Part shown: one piece after another, positions 16,034 through 24,622 of the stretch
Layout of the letters: the number at the start of each line of letters is the position of its first letter
Numbering within the stretch: position 1 is the stretch's first letter
Assembly (NCBI GenBank): GCA_015064725.1
Contig: SVRQ01000007.1
Span: 1-64,000 of the forward strand
DNA from: Oscillospiraceae bacterium
GTDB taxonomy: Bacteria; Bacillota; Clostridia; Oscillospirales; CAG-272
Reading direction: 5' to 3'
Length of the DNA stretch: 64,000 nt
The notes under the pieces: generated by a model
Told to the model about the DNA's origin: nothing
Seen by the model: the letters and a program-made list of their open reading frames with translations, nothing else
The model's database searches: none
Made by a program: the position numbers and the translations under genes

Positions 16034-17734
16034 TTATTCCAAGGATTCAAGCTTTGCGTCGGCTGCTTTGAAGAAAGCGTCCGTTGCTTTGCCTTTTTTG
16101 ATGATCTCGCTCCAGATAGCGTGTATGCTTGCGTTCCAGCCCTGGTTTGCTTTAACGCCGTTTCCTTTTACCGTGTGCATATATTCGTGCGTTGCGCCGT
16201 CATAATCGAGGTCTATCATAAGGCGGTCTATGAGGTTTTTCTCTGCATCCTCAACACCGTGTATATATGCGGCAATGTGGAAGAGCATTTCGTAAACGTG
16301 GTAAGAGCCGCCGTTTGCGTATCTTCCCGTATCAAGCGTTGCAAAGCCCGGGTGAACGTAGCCGTTAAGACCGTATGCCTCAAGCGGCAGGTAAGAGCCG
16401 TCCGGCGCGGAAACTATTTTTATTCCGTGCGGCGTGCGGGAGGGACCGTCGAATATTTTGCGGTACGTTTTTCTGAACATTTCGTGCGGAACGAATACCG
16501 CATCGAAGAAAAGGTAATAAAGCACTTCGCCCACGGAAATGTCGAGGGCAAGGAACTGCTTTTTCTGGCTCATAGGGATATAATGACCGTTGAAAAGCGA
16601 ACGGTATCTTACCATAGCTCTTTTTTTGCGGTCGCCTATATCATAACCGAGGCGTTTTGCGCATTCCAGCGCACAGATGCAAAGCCCCTGCGTATAAGCG
16701 TCAACGTCATCAAAATCATAAGCGCAAATATCGAACCAATTTCGGAAATCTCCGTTCTCGCGGCAGTTGGGGTAAAATCCGCCGTCATCGTGTTTATCCA
16801 TACATTTGATGACTTCCTTGAAAGCGATGTCTGCCGAGGCTTTATCGAACGGTTTGCCGCTTCTTACAAGGCGGTATGACCAGATGAGGTAAATGAGAGG
16901 GTTTTCCGCTTCAAGCATTTCGTATTTCAAAAGCGAACGATAGCATTGCTCGTCCATATCTGCGCCGAGGATCATACTCTGGTAAAAGGCATCGCGCGTA
17001 TATTGGCAGTTTGCGTATTGTATTCCGGGAACGACCCATTTTTCGCTTGTACCTTTTTCGTTTTTGCGGATGTGCATATAATTGCCGGCAAAGCATACTG
17101 CGCGGTATAAGGAGGTGCTTCCTTCGCCCCACACGGCTTCTATCGCCTTGTAAGCCTCGCGGCGCACTTGCTTGAGCGTGGAAGCGTTTGCGGTGAACGC
17201 GATAAAGCGGAACGTGTGCGGTGTTGCTCCGTCTATTTCGTGGAAGATGGGGAAGAATTCGTCCGTTTCCTCGCAATTTGTCGTTTCTCCGTTATCGCCG
17301 GAGGCGAGATAGAATTTGCCCTTTTCGGGTATGATGTGCTGCGTTGTGGCGTTGTCGAAGAAAGAAGGATTGTCGGAAATAAATATTTCTGCGTTATCGC
17401 CCCGTATGGCGGCTACCATAGGAATTGCGCTTTTCTCCATCTTAAACTGATAATTGAGGTAATCGTGAGGACTTTGGCGGAAAATGCGTTCTTTATCGCA
17501 CACACCGTTGAAGGAATAAAGCTTTGCCTCTCCCTCTCCGCAAAGGGAAAGATAAACTTCTTCTTCCTTGTTTGAAAAAACGGAGATCTCGAACACTTTG
17601 TATCCTCTTTTTTTGAAGACCGAAACGTTTAAAGTGTGATCTCCTTTTGTAAATATATCGCCGTTTGTGCCGAAAATATCGGCATCAAATGCTATATTTT
17701 CCTTCGGGGTGTGAATGACGTAAGAATATTTCAT
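16034..17734 (-). CDS. Six-hairpin-type glycoside hydrolase-like protein
   Basis: The 566-residue protein has no signal peptide, so it is probably cytoplasmic. Residues 1-190 look like a beta-rich N-terminal domain. From about 200 on it is helical with aromatic and acidic clusters (GIQYANCQYTRDAFYQSMILG, DDGGFYPNCRENGDFRNWFD, YDFDDVDAYTQG, NGGSYHVYEML) in the style of (alpha/alpha)6-barrel enzymes acting on oligosaccharides. The acidic residues of RDAFYQ and DDVDAY are plausible catalytic groups. No close family can be named from sequence alone, and the substrate is unknown. It has its own promoter and terminator. Confidence 0.7.
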   Translation of the reverse strand: MKYSYVIHTPKENIAFDADIFGTNGDIFTKGDHTLNVSVFKKRGYKVFEISVFSNKEEEVYLSLCGEGEAKLYSFNGVCDKERIFRQSPHDYLNYQFKMEKSAIPMVAAIRGDNAEIFISDNPSFFDNATTQHIIPEKGKFYLASGDNGETTNCEETDEFFPIFHEIDGATPHTFRFIAFTANASTLKQVRREAYKAIEAVWGEGSTSLYRAVCFAGNYMHIRKNEKGTSEKWVVPGIQYANCQYTRDAFYQSMILGADMDEQCYRSLLKYEMLEAENPLIYLIWSYRLVRSGKPFDKASADIAFKEVIKCMDKHDDGGFYPNCRENGDFRNWFDICAYDFDDVDAYTQGLCICALECAKRLGYDIGDRKKRAMVRYRSLFNGHYIPMSQKKQFLALDISVGEVLYYLFFDAVFVPHEMFRKTYRKIFDGPSRTPHGIKIVSAPDGSYLPLEAYGLNGYVHPGFATLDTGRYANGGSYHVYEMLFHIAAYIHGVEDAEKNLIDRLMIDLDYDGATHEYMHTVKGNGVKANQGWNASIHAIWSEIIKKGKATDAFFKAADAKLESLE

Positions 17735-17765
17735 AAAGACCTCTTGATAATATATTGTTATCTAT

Positions 17766-17794
17766 ATTATATAATGTATGCGACCGTAAGTCAA
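17766..17794 (-). promoter_or_regulatory. Promoter of the 16034-17734 gene
   Basis: Minus strand TTGACT (17794-17789), 17 bases, TATAAT (17771-17766). Confidence 0.7.
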
Positions 17795-17839
17795 TTAAAG
17801 ACAAGTTAAAAAATAAAATAAAAAAATTTAAATAAAGGC

Positions 17840-17868
17840 TTGACAATTATAAAAAGATGTGGTATTAT
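17840..17868 (+). promoter_or_regulatory. Promoter of tRNA-Arg
   Basis: TTGACA (17840-17845), 17 bases, TATTAT (17863-17868). Confidence 0.85.
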
Positions 17869-17890
17869 ACTAAACGTTCCGACAGGAAAT

Positions 17891-17966
17891 GCGCTTGTAG
17901 CTCAGTGGATAGAGTGCCCGGCTACGAACCGGTAGGTCGTGGGTTCGAATCCCCCCAAGCGCGCCA
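17891..17966 (+). tRNA. tRNA-Arg (anticodon ACG)
   Basis: 76-nt cloverleaf, acceptor GCGCTTG/CAAGCGC, anticodon loop CTACGAA and encoded CCA. ACG implies A34-to-inosine editing to read CGU/CGC/CGA. Confidence 0.96.
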
Positions 17967-17970
17967 GAAA

Positions 17971-18008
17971 AGAAACAGCCTTTGTCCCAAAGACAAAGGC
18001 TGTTTCTT
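17971..18008 (+). terminator. Terminator of tRNA-Arg
   Basis: AGAAACAGCCTTTGTC pairs with GACAAAGGCTGTTTCT around a short loop, with a T run following. Confidence 0.9.
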
Positions 18009-18012
18009 TTCA

Positions 18013-18179
18013 ACGAAATAAATCCTTAAAAGGATTTGTGAAATGCACGATCTGCGTGAAATATTGCTTTGCAATGTGAAATGCCTGCGGCGTAAGTGGA
18101 TTTATTTTATTTCACTTGATGCAGCATCAAATTTCACAATGACCGAAGGCCATTATTTCATATCCGAAGGATATTTCAC
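18013..18179. repeat. Palindromic array of GTGAAAT heptamers spaced by mini-hairpins
   Basis: Four units read (A/G)(C/T)GAAAT on the plus strand (ends at 18019, 18044, 18062, 18082) and four read ATTTCA(C/T) (starts 18109, 18131, 18155, 18173), so the array as a whole is an inverted repeat. Most spacers are themselves short hairpins, for example AAATCC-TTAAA-GGATTT, ATTGC-TTT-GCAAT, TTGATG-CAG-CATCAA and ATCC-GAA-GGAT. An open frame crossing it is not a credible gene. It lies directly after the tRNA-Arg terminator. Confidence 0.75.
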
Positions 18180-18286
18180 TTTAACTTTTCTAAACATTAT
18201 ATTATATAACTATTTTGGTATGCACTGCAAGCTTGATTTGCCGAAAAACGAATCAGGCTTTATTTTTTTAAAATTGGAGTTTTATT

Positions 18287-18736
18287 ATGACCGAAAAAGC
18301 TATTTTTACAAATATGTGTATGATATGCGATGGCAAGGGAAGCATACTTGTTGAGGAACGACGCAAAAACGATTGGCGCGGTATTGCTTTTCCGGGCGGA
18401 CACGTTGAACGGGGAGAGGCTTTCGGAGATTCCGTCATAAGAGAGGTAAAAGAGGAAACGGGTCTTGATATAGAAAAGCCCTTGCTTTGCGGCGTGAAGC
18501 AATTTTATACGGACGGCGGAGAAAGATACGTTGTGTTTCTTTATAAGACGGATAAATTTTCGGGAGAACTGAGCTCTTCCGAGGAGGGCAGAGTTTTCTG
18601 GATAAAAAGAGAAGATCTTTGCAAGTATCCTCTTGCGGCGGATTTTGAAGCTCTTGTGCGCGTTTTCGAGGAAGAAGAGCTTTCCGAGTTTTTTTGTTAC
18701 GAGGAGAATGGGAAATACGCTCGGCGTATCATATAA
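18287..18736 (+). CDS. Nudix hydrolase (MutT-like)
   Basis: Hydrolyses a nucleoside diphosphate linked to another group; the MutT/8-oxo-dGTP type is most likely. The full Nudix box is present: G38, E44, R52-E53-V54, E56-E57 and G59 fit GX5EX7REUXEEXGU. The protein is 149 residues, a normal length. TTGGAG is 8 bases before the ATG. It follows the GTGAAAT array and is not in an evident operon; the next gene has its own promoter. Confidence 0.93.
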   Translation: MTEKAIFTNMCMICDGKGSILVEERRKNDWRGIAFPGGHVERGEAFGDSVIREVKEETGLDIEKPLLCGVKQFYTDGGERYVVFLYKTDKFSGELSSSEEGRVFWIKREDLCKYPLAADFEALVRVFEEEELSEFFCYEENGKYARRII

Positions 18737-18757
18737 TATGGAAAGTTTAAAAACTGC

Positions 18758-18786
18758 TTGATATAATGCGCATTTTATGATATAAT
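18758..18786 (+). promoter_or_regulatory. Promoter of the 18846 lipoprotein gene
   Basis: TTGATA (18758-18763), 17 bases, TATAAT (18781-18786). Confidence 0.75.
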
Positions 18787-18845
18787 CTAAAATATATTAT
18801 AAACAAAAAGCAAGTATTGCTTATTTTTCTCGATGGAGGTACATA

Positions 18846-20411
18846 ATGAAAACAAAAAGAATTTTTAAAGCTGCGGCTTGCCTGCTTCTTGCTTGCGCGC
18901 TGATGCTCTCTATGTGTTCCTGTGCTTTTTGGAAGAAGACTTTCTCAAAGCCGAACGAATATATGGCATACGTTGAAGAAGAGGCTATTGCTTCTGCGGC
19001 AAACTCTTTTGCAGAAGCTTACGATAATGCTATCGCTTCCTATAAAGAACCCAAAACGGGCGGCGCAAAAAGCGAATTGCAGATAAACGTCGGAACGAGC
19101 ATTACAAGACTTCTCAAATCTTATACGGGTATCGATTTCGATTGGATCAATGATACAACGATAAAGGTTGATTCCTCTATGGGCAAGGACGCGGCAAAAT
19201 ACGCGCTCAGCCTTGTGCTCGGCGACGACACTCTCCTTTCTCTTGATGCTGTTGCGGATCTTACGGATGAGGGCTTGTACGTTAAGATAGCGGATCTTAC
19301 GGAAAAATATCTTTTCATCGATCTTGGACTTGATGCCGACACCGAAGCTGCGGCATCCGTGGATGTTGAAAAGCTTATAGAAAAGCTTCCCGACGGCAAA
19401 ACGATCGCTGACCTTATTATGAAATATGCAAGCATCGTTTTCGATAACGTGAACGAAGCCGAAAAAGAAAAGGGCTCTGTTTCTGCAAACGGCAAAACGG
19501 AAGAATGCACGGTAATTGAAGCAACACTCAGCGAAGCTGACGTTAAGGCACTTGCAAAAGCTTTCCTTTTCGAGCTTCAGAGAGATGAAACGATCGAAGA
19601 AATTATCCGTGCGGGCGTTGAAGTTATGAACGAAGCCGCAGCGATCGAAGAAATGATTGACGCTGACGAAGCGTATGCGGATTTTGTGCGCGAAGTAAAC
19701 GCTATTATGAACGATATTGACGATGACGATACGTCCGATGACGTTGACGAATTTATTCGCTATACAACTTACGTAAACTCCGATTCCAAGGTTATCGCAA
19801 GAAAGCTTTGGGCATATGAAATGGGCGAAATATTCATCGGCACAGCTTACGAAAAGGATGAATTCGGCACGGAGATCTACGTTAAAGAATCTTATGATGA
19901 TTACAGCAATACTCTCTTCGAGCTCAAGGGCGAGGGTACGTCCAAGAAGGAAGTTGCAAACGGAGAATACGACCTTTACGTCGAAGGCGAGCTTATGGCA
20001 ACTTTTGCCGTTTCCGGTCTTGATACCAAGGCTCTTGAAAAGGGCGGGCTCAAGGGTACGTTCACGGTATATCCTTCCGCAAAGCTTTTTGAATCTGACG
20101 AAACGGGAATGCTCTCTGCTCTTGGTGCATCTCTCTCCATCGGTATGGAATTTGACTGCGATGACGCCAAGCAAAGCATAAAGATATTCGTAAACAGTAT
20201 GGAAAACGAGCTCCTTTCCGTTAAAGTAGCCTCAGAACAGGTTAAGGAAAGCAAGATAACCGTTCCCGCTGAAAGCGAAACGGTTAGCACACCTGACGCT
20301 TGGCTTGAGGGCGCTCCGTTCGGCACGTTTGCGGAAAACCTCAAAAAGTCCGATCTTCCTGCGGAAATAACGGTACTTATCGAGCAGCTTCTTATAATGT
20401 TGGCATATTAA
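18846..20411 (+). CDS. Large acidic lipoprotein, function unknown
   Basis: I do not recognise a named family. The 521-residue protein has a lipoprotein signal (1-26, lipobox LSMCSC), and the mature part is rich in Asp, Glu and Lys, with alternating amphipathic strands and helices. Such acidic lipoproteins in Clostridia often bind lipids or support wall functions, but this is inference. GGAGG precedes the ATG. A strong terminator separates it from the downstream ABC exporter, so functional linkage to that exporter is only possible, not shown. Confidence 0.8.
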   Translation: MKTKRIFKAAACLLLACALMLSMCSCAFWKKTFSKPNEYMAYVEEEAIASAANSFAEAYDNAIASYKEPKTGGAKSELQINVGTSITRLLKSYTGIDFDWINDTTIKVDSSMGKDAAKYALSLVLGDDTLLSLDAVADLTDEGLYVKIADLTEKYLFIDLGLDADTEAAASVDVEKLIEKLPDGKTIADLIMKYASIVFDNVNEAEKEKGSVSANGKTEECTVIEATLSEADVKALAKAFLFELQRDETIEEIIRAGVEVMNEAAAIEEMIDADEAYADFVREVNAIMNDIDDDDTSDDVDEFIRYTTYVNSDSKVIARKLWAYEMGEIFIGTAYEKDEFGTEIYVKESYDDYSNTLFELKGEGTSKKEVANGEYDLYVEGELMATFAVSGLDTKALEKGGLKGTFTVYPSAKLFESDETGMLSALGASLSIGMEFDCDDAKQSIKIFVNSMENELLSVKVASEQVKESKITVPAESETVSTPDAWLEGAPFGTFAENLKKSDLPAEITVLIEQLLIMLAY

Positions 20412-20422
20412 AATAAAGTTAT

Positions 20423-20473
20423 AAAAAACGCAGCGTCGGCACATTATAAAGTCAAATGACGCTGCGTTTTTTA
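20423..20473 (+). terminator. Terminator after the 18846 lipoprotein gene
   Basis: Fifteen-base arms 20423-20437 and 20458-20472 (AACGCAGCGTC/GACGCTGCGTT core) with a T run; the loop is about 20 bases. Confidence 0.8.
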
Positions 20474-20497
20474 TTTGAATATAACGAGGAAAAATCT

Positions 20498-21163
20498 ATG
20501 ATCGAAGTAAAAAACATAAAAAAGAGCTTTGGGAAAAAAGCTCCGCTTACCGGTGCTTCGTTTTGCGCCGAGAACGGACAGTGCGTAGGCATACTCGGCA
20601 AAAACGGAAGCGGCAAATCCACGCTTCTTTCCGTGCTTGCGGGCGTACTTCCTGCGGACGGAGGGGAATTCCTGCTTGACGGAGAGGATTTTTTAAAAAA
20701 GGATAAGCTTCACGCAAGCTTTGTTGGTTATATTCCGCAGGGTACCCCGCTTTTGGAGGAGCTTTCCGCTTACGATAACCTGCTTTTATGGTACGATAAA
20801 AAGGAACTGAAAAAAGAGCTTGAAAGCGGAGTTTTAAAGCTTCTTGGTATAGATGAATTTATAAAAGTTCCCGTACACAAGATGTCGGGCGGAATGAAGA
20901 AGCGTCTTTCCATCGGCTGCGCCGTGGCAAAGAAGCCCCGTGTGCTCCTTCTTGATGAGCCGAGCGCCGCGCTTGATCTTATAGCCAAGGAGCAGATAGC
21001 GGATTATCTGCGCGGATGCAAAAGGAACGGCAATATCCTCGTGCTTACAACGCACGATGAAAGCGAGCTTTGCCTTTGCGATAAATGGTATATCCTAAAA
21101 AACGGCGTGCTTGAGGAGTTTTGCTATAACGGCGACGTTCACGAGCTTTCGCGGAGGCTGTGA
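20498..21163 (+). CDS. ABC transporter ATP-binding protein (exporter type)
   Basis: Energises the two ABC-2-type permeases downstream. The 221-residue chain has Walker A GKNGSGKST (about 37-45), signature MSGGMKKR, Walker B RVLLLDEPSAALD and an H-loop TTHDE. I chose the ATG at 20498 with MIEVKNIKKSFG; an upstream in-frame start lies inside the preceding terminator. The tail of this gene overlaps the ribosome site of the next, so translation is probably coupled. The exported substrate is unknown. Confidence 0.92.
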   Translation: MIEVKNIKKSFGKKAPLTGASFCAENGQCVGILGKNGSGKSTLLSVLAGVLPADGGEFLLDGEDFLKKDKLHASFVGYIPQGTPLLEELSAYDNLLLWYDKKELKKELESGVLKLLGIDEFIKVPVHKMSGGMKKRLSIGCAVAKKPRVLLLDEPSAALDLIAKEQIADYLRGCKRNGNILVLTTHDESELCLCDKWYILKNGVLEEFCYNGDVHELSRRL

Positions 21164-21165
21164 CG

Positions 21166-22398
21166 ATGAAAAAGGCTTTTGTTTATTTCGGCTTGCAGCT
21201 AAAAAGGGCGGCGAAATATTTTCCGTTTATCCTTGCGCTTTCGCTTTTTCTTTGCGTGTGCCTCGGTGCGGTGCTGGGTGCTGTCGTGAGGCTCGACAGC
21301 GCCGCGGAGGAAAAGCAAAAGGTAACGCTCGGCATTGTGGGAGATACACAGGGAAGCTACCTCGGCTTTGGCATTTCCGCGCTTCAAACGCTGGATAGCT
21401 CTCGTTTCGTTGTGGAAATGGTGGAAATGACGGAGGAGGAAGCAAAGAAAAAGCTTGAAAACGGGGAAATTTCCGCATATGCCGTGATCCCGGAGGATTT
21501 TGTGGATTCCACCGTGCGCGGCGATATAAAAAAGATACGCTACGTTACAACGGACAGCGCGATAGGCGTTACAACGGTCTTTATGGATGAGATGCTTGAC
21601 GCTATCTCCGTGATGCTTGTTGACTCGCAAAAAGGCGTTTACGGCTTGCAGAACGCTATGTGGGATAATGGGCATATTGCCGGCTCTGACGTGGATAAGC
21701 TTGCTTCGGAATATTTTTCTCTTATCCTTGCTCGGTCCAATATATCGGAGCAAACGGAGCTTGGCATTTCGGACTCGCTTTCATTCGGCGGTTATATGTT
21801 TTGCGGAATACTTGTGTTTTTCGTTCTTCTTTGCGGAATTACGTTTTGCCCCGTGTATATAAAAAGGGACGTATCTCTTTCCCGTCTTATGCGTGCCTCG
21901 GGCAGGGGAGCTTTTTCGCAGATATTCGGGGAATATCTTTCCTTTTTCCTCTTGATGCTTGCGAACGTGTATATCATCGTTTGCGCGCTTGCGCTTTTCG
22001 CGGGAGAGCATCTTGGCTTTGTTTCGGAACTTTCGGAAACAAATTTCCTGTGGGCACAGAAATTTACGCTTTCGCTCGTGCCTGCGCTATTGCTTATAAC
22101 AGCCATGCAGTTTTTGATATATGAATTTTCAAGCGGACTTGTGGGCGGCGTGCTTGCACAGTTTTTGAGCGCGATCGCGCTTGCGTACGTTTGCGGCTGT
22201 CTTTACCCGATAAACTTTTTCCCGGATGCAATAAAAATGCTTTCCGCCTTTCTTCCTGCGGGGGCCGCACGTGAGTACGTTTGTGCGCTTGTGGGCGGAG
22301 ATGTGAGCGCGCAGGGCATTGTTAAGATTGCGGTTATGTTCGTTTTGCTTATGTGCGCGGCGGTGCTAAAGCGCAGACAGCGCATATTACATTCGTAA
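21166..22398 (+). CDS. ABC-2-type transporter permease 1
   Basis: The 410-residue integral membrane protein has one N-terminal membrane helix (about 17-38), a large extracellular domain (about 45-205) and a C-terminal bundle of five to six helices, the standard ABC2_membrane_3 layout. GGAGG lies 8 bases before the ATG at 21166; the GTG six bases earlier is less likely. It overlaps no coding but begins 3 bases after the ATPase stop. Together with the next gene it should form a heteromeric exporter channel. Confidence 0.85.
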   Translation: MKKAFVYFGLQLKRAAKYFPFILALSLFLCVCLGAVLGAVVRLDSAAEEKQKVTLGIVGDTQGSYLGFGISALQTLDSSRFVVEMVEMTEEEAKKKLENGEISAYAVIPEDFVDSTVRGDIKKIRYVTTDSAIGVTTVFMDEMLDAISVMLVDSQKGVYGLQNAMWDNGHIAGSDVDKLASEYFSLILARSNISEQTELGISDSLSFGGYMFCGILVFFVLLCGITFCPVYIKRDVSLSRLMRASGRGAFSQIFGEYLSFFLLMLANVYIIVCALALFAGEHLGFVSELSETNFLWAQKFTLSLVPALLLITAMQFLIYEFSSGLVGGVLAQFLSAIALAYVCGCLYPINFFPDAIKMLSAFLPAGAAREYVCALVGGDVSAQGIVKIAVMFVLLMCAAVLKRRQRILHS

Positions 22399-22408
22399 GG
22401 AGGTATTT

Positions 22409-23569
22409 ATGAAAAAAATGAAAAGAATATTTACCTGCCTTTCCGTTTTTAACAAACGATTTTTGAAGAAGCCCGGTTTTATTGCGCTCCTTCTTGTTGT
22501 GCCTTGCCTTGTGCTTGCGCTGAATATCGCAAGCAAGGGCGAAAGCGGTATGGTCACCGTTGCGCTTGCCGCGAAGGATAAGACGGACGCGCTTGCTTCG
22601 CAGATAATGACCGATATTGCAGACGGAAGCTCACTTATCCGCTTTGTGGAGTGCGAAACTCCGGAGGAGGCGGTAAAGCTTGTGGAGCGTGCAGATGCGG
22701 ATGCCGCGTGGATATTTCCCGCCGAGCTTGCGGGGAAGATAGACGATTTCGTTGAAAACAGAAACAAACGCTTTTCCTTTGCAGAGGTAGTTGTAAGGGA
22801 AGATACGGTTATGCTTGGCCTTGCAAGGGAACGGCTTTATTCAGTGCTTTATCCGTACTGCTCCCGGGCTCTTTATCAAAATTATATAGAACGGAACGTT
22901 ACGGAGCTTTCCGAGATTACAGAGGAGGAGCTTATATCTTATTATGACGAGATAAACGCCGAGGGCGACGATCTGTTCGTTTTCTCTTATTCCGATGCAG
23001 GGCAGGATGCTTCCGATGCGGCGAATATGAATTATATTACAGCCCCCGTGCGCGGCTTGCTTTCGCTTTTCACGGTGATGGCTGGCTTTGCCGTTGCGCT
23101 TTTCTATATGCAGGATGAGCGCGAGGGAAGATTTGTTAATTTTGCGCGCAAGCGCCGTTTCCCAATAATGGCAGGATACTATTTTTGCGCGATATTCGAC
23201 GTTGCGGTTGTTGTATTTCTTTCTCTTGTTTTTTCGGGAGTTTTTTACTCCTTTTGGAAGGAGCTTCTTCTTATTTTATTGTATATTCCTCTTTGCGTGG
23301 GCTTTTGTATGCTTGTTTCGCAGATATGCGCCTCAAGACGCTTGCTGGGCTCGCTTTTGCCGCTGCTTGCAGTTGCGATGATAGTTGTTTGCCCCGTATT
23401 TTTCGATATAGGCCTCCCGAGGGTGATAACGCTTATCTTTCCGCCGACGTATTATCTTACGGCACTTCATAATACAAAGTATATTTTCTATATGGCGGCA
23501 TATACGCTTTTCCTTTTTATTTGCAACTTTTTTGTTTATCGTACAAAACTTCGCACAAATATGGCTTAA
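22409..23569 (+). CDS. ABC-2-type transporter permease 2
   Basis: The 386-residue paralogue of the preceding permease has the same plan: N-terminal helix (about 23-43), an extracellular domain (about 50-215) and five to six C-terminal helices. AAGGAGG is placed ideally before the ATG. The pair forms a three-gene export operon with the ATPase at 20498. The large extracellular domains are diverged between the two permeases, as usual for heterodimers. Bacteriocin, lipid or drug export cannot be told apart from sequence. Confidence 0.85.
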   Translation: MKKMKRIFTCLSVFNKRFLKKPGFIALLLVVPCLVLALNIASKGESGMVTVALAAKDKTDALASQIMTDIADGSSLIRFVECETPEEAVKLVERADADAAWIFPAELAGKIDDFVENRNKRFSFAEVVVREDTVMLGLARERLYSVLYPYCSRALYQNYIERNVTELSEITEEELISYYDEINAEGDDLFVFSYSDAGQDASDAANMNYITAPVRGLLSLFTVMAGFAVALFYMQDEREGRFVNFARKRRFPIMAGYYFCAIFDVAVVVFLSLVFSGVFYSFWKELLLILLYIPLCVGFCMLVSQICASRRLLGSLLPLLAVAMIVVCPVFFDIGLPRVITLIFPPTYYLTALHNTKYIFYMAAYTLFLFICNFFVYRTKLRTNMA

Positions 23570-23626
23570 AAAGGGCTTTTCAAAACGAATTTTTTGTGGT
23601 AAAATATATGCAAGAGGTGATGTGTT

Positions 23627-23899
23627 ATGAAAAAATACGGAAATGACGTGCAGAGCAAGCCAAGAAGCTTTATAAGCGCACACGCTTGGGGATTTATAAT
23701 AGGGATCTTGATCTTGGTCTTGGCCTTTGTTCTTGCAGAAACATATATGGATTACAAGGACAAAGTTGTGAGATATTATTTTGCGGACGGCTCTTACACG
23801 GACGTTGTGGACGGTTATTATGCCGATGCGACTTACCCTCCCGTAACGGATGTGCAGACGACCGCACCCGGCACTTCTCCTATTACACCAAATAAATAA
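23627..23899 (+). CDS. Small single-pass membrane protein, function unknown
   Basis: I do not recognise it. The 90-residue chain has one membrane helix (about 21-41), then a Tyr/Asp/Thr-rich extracellular tail ending TTAPGTSPITPNK, which looks like a flexible linker. AGAGGTG precedes the ATG and a TAAAAT box lies nearby at about 23598-23603, so it may have its own promoter. It ends at a hairpin shared with the convergent ECF S-component gene. Confidence 0.7.
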   Translation: MKKYGNDVQSKPRSFISAHAWGFIIGILILVLAFVLAETYMDYKDKVVRYYFADGSYTDVVDGYYADATYPPVTDVQTTAPGTSPITPNK

Positions 23900-23902
23900 A
23901 TT

Positions 23903-23933
23903 AAAACTCCTCGGAAGACTTTCCGAGGAGTTT
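23903..23933. terminator. Bidirectional terminator
   Basis: AAACTCCTCGGAA and TTCCGAGGAGTTT arms between convergent genes, with A and T runs on both sides. Confidence 0.88.
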
Positions 23934-23938
23934 TTGCG

Positions 23939-24622
23939 TCATATTCCGTATTTGATCTTTATTCTTATAAGCTTTTCTCCCATAGGCTTTGCTAGGAAGA
24001 GCAGAAATACCGCATTTGACACGGCATACACCGCCATAACGGGAAGCGAGGTAAGCACGAGTGCTGTATAGCGCGACAAGTTGAAAGCACCATCGTACCA
24101 AAGAGTGGAGGAAATATCGAGCAGCAGGGAATACATAATGCCCGATATTGCCGAGAATATGCAGAGGAAGACCTTGCTTTTTTGCAAAGGCTTGGAAAGA
24201 AGTGCGGAGAAAAGACCGATGAGCCCCCACGCAAACATCTGAAACGGGGTCCACGGGCCCTGCCCGAAAATGAAGTTTGAAAGAAGAGCCGAAAGCGCAC
24301 CGCAAAGAAAGCCGGATTCCGCACCGAGGTATATTCCCGTAATTACCACTATCGCGGTCACGGGCTTAAAATGCGGGATGAAGGAAAAAAGTGCGCGCCC
24401 GATAACGGAGAGCGTTACCATAACGGCAAGCACGGTAAGCTTCCTTGAACTTATTTTTTTGCTTTCAAAAGCCGAAAAAAACGGCAGGCACGCAAGTATT
24501 GCCACACAAATTGCAATAAATATGTACTTTTTGCTGTCAAAAAGCAAAACACCCGAAAGCACCGCCGCGGGAATAAGCAAAAGAAATATAAGATATTTAA
24601 AAAAATTAGGGAATTTTTTCAT
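23939..24622 (-). CDS. ECF transporter substrate-binding (S) component
   Basis: Membrane protein that captures a vitamin-like substrate for the ECF module. The ~227-residue chain has about six membrane segments, and the central FIFGQGPWTPFQMFAWGLIG with the preceding IPHFKPVTAIVVITGIYLG is a pattern of one S-component group found next to dedicated ECF genes. Start is the ATG at 24622 with GGAGG 4 bases upstream, overlapping the ATPase stop as ATGA. Genes upstream encode the ATPases, the T component and a DUF4430 protein, so this is a self-contained ECF importer. Corrinoid is my best guess for the substrate. Confidence 0.85.
   Translation of the reverse strand: MKKFPNFFKYLIFLLLIPAAVLSGVLLFDSKKYIFIAICVAILACLPFFSAFESKKISSRKLTVLAVMVTLSVIGRALFSFIPHFKPVTAIVVITGIYLGAESGFLCGALSALLSNFIFGQGPWTPFQMFAWGLIGLFSALLSKPLQKSKVFLCIFSAISGIMYSLLLDISSTLWYDGAFNLSRYTALVLTSLPVMAVYAVSNAVFLLFLAKPMGEKLIRIKIKYGI

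Noticed and set aside
18013..18179. CRISPR array
   Set aside because: The repeats are only seven bases, they change orientation in mid-array, and spacers are self-complementary hairpins rather than unique sequences. No cas genes are in the window.
18043..18354. 103-codon plus-strand open frame covering the GTGAAAT array
   Set aside because: It runs through the palindromic array, lacks a ribosome site, and would overlap the start of the Nudix gene. It is an artefact of stop-free repeats.
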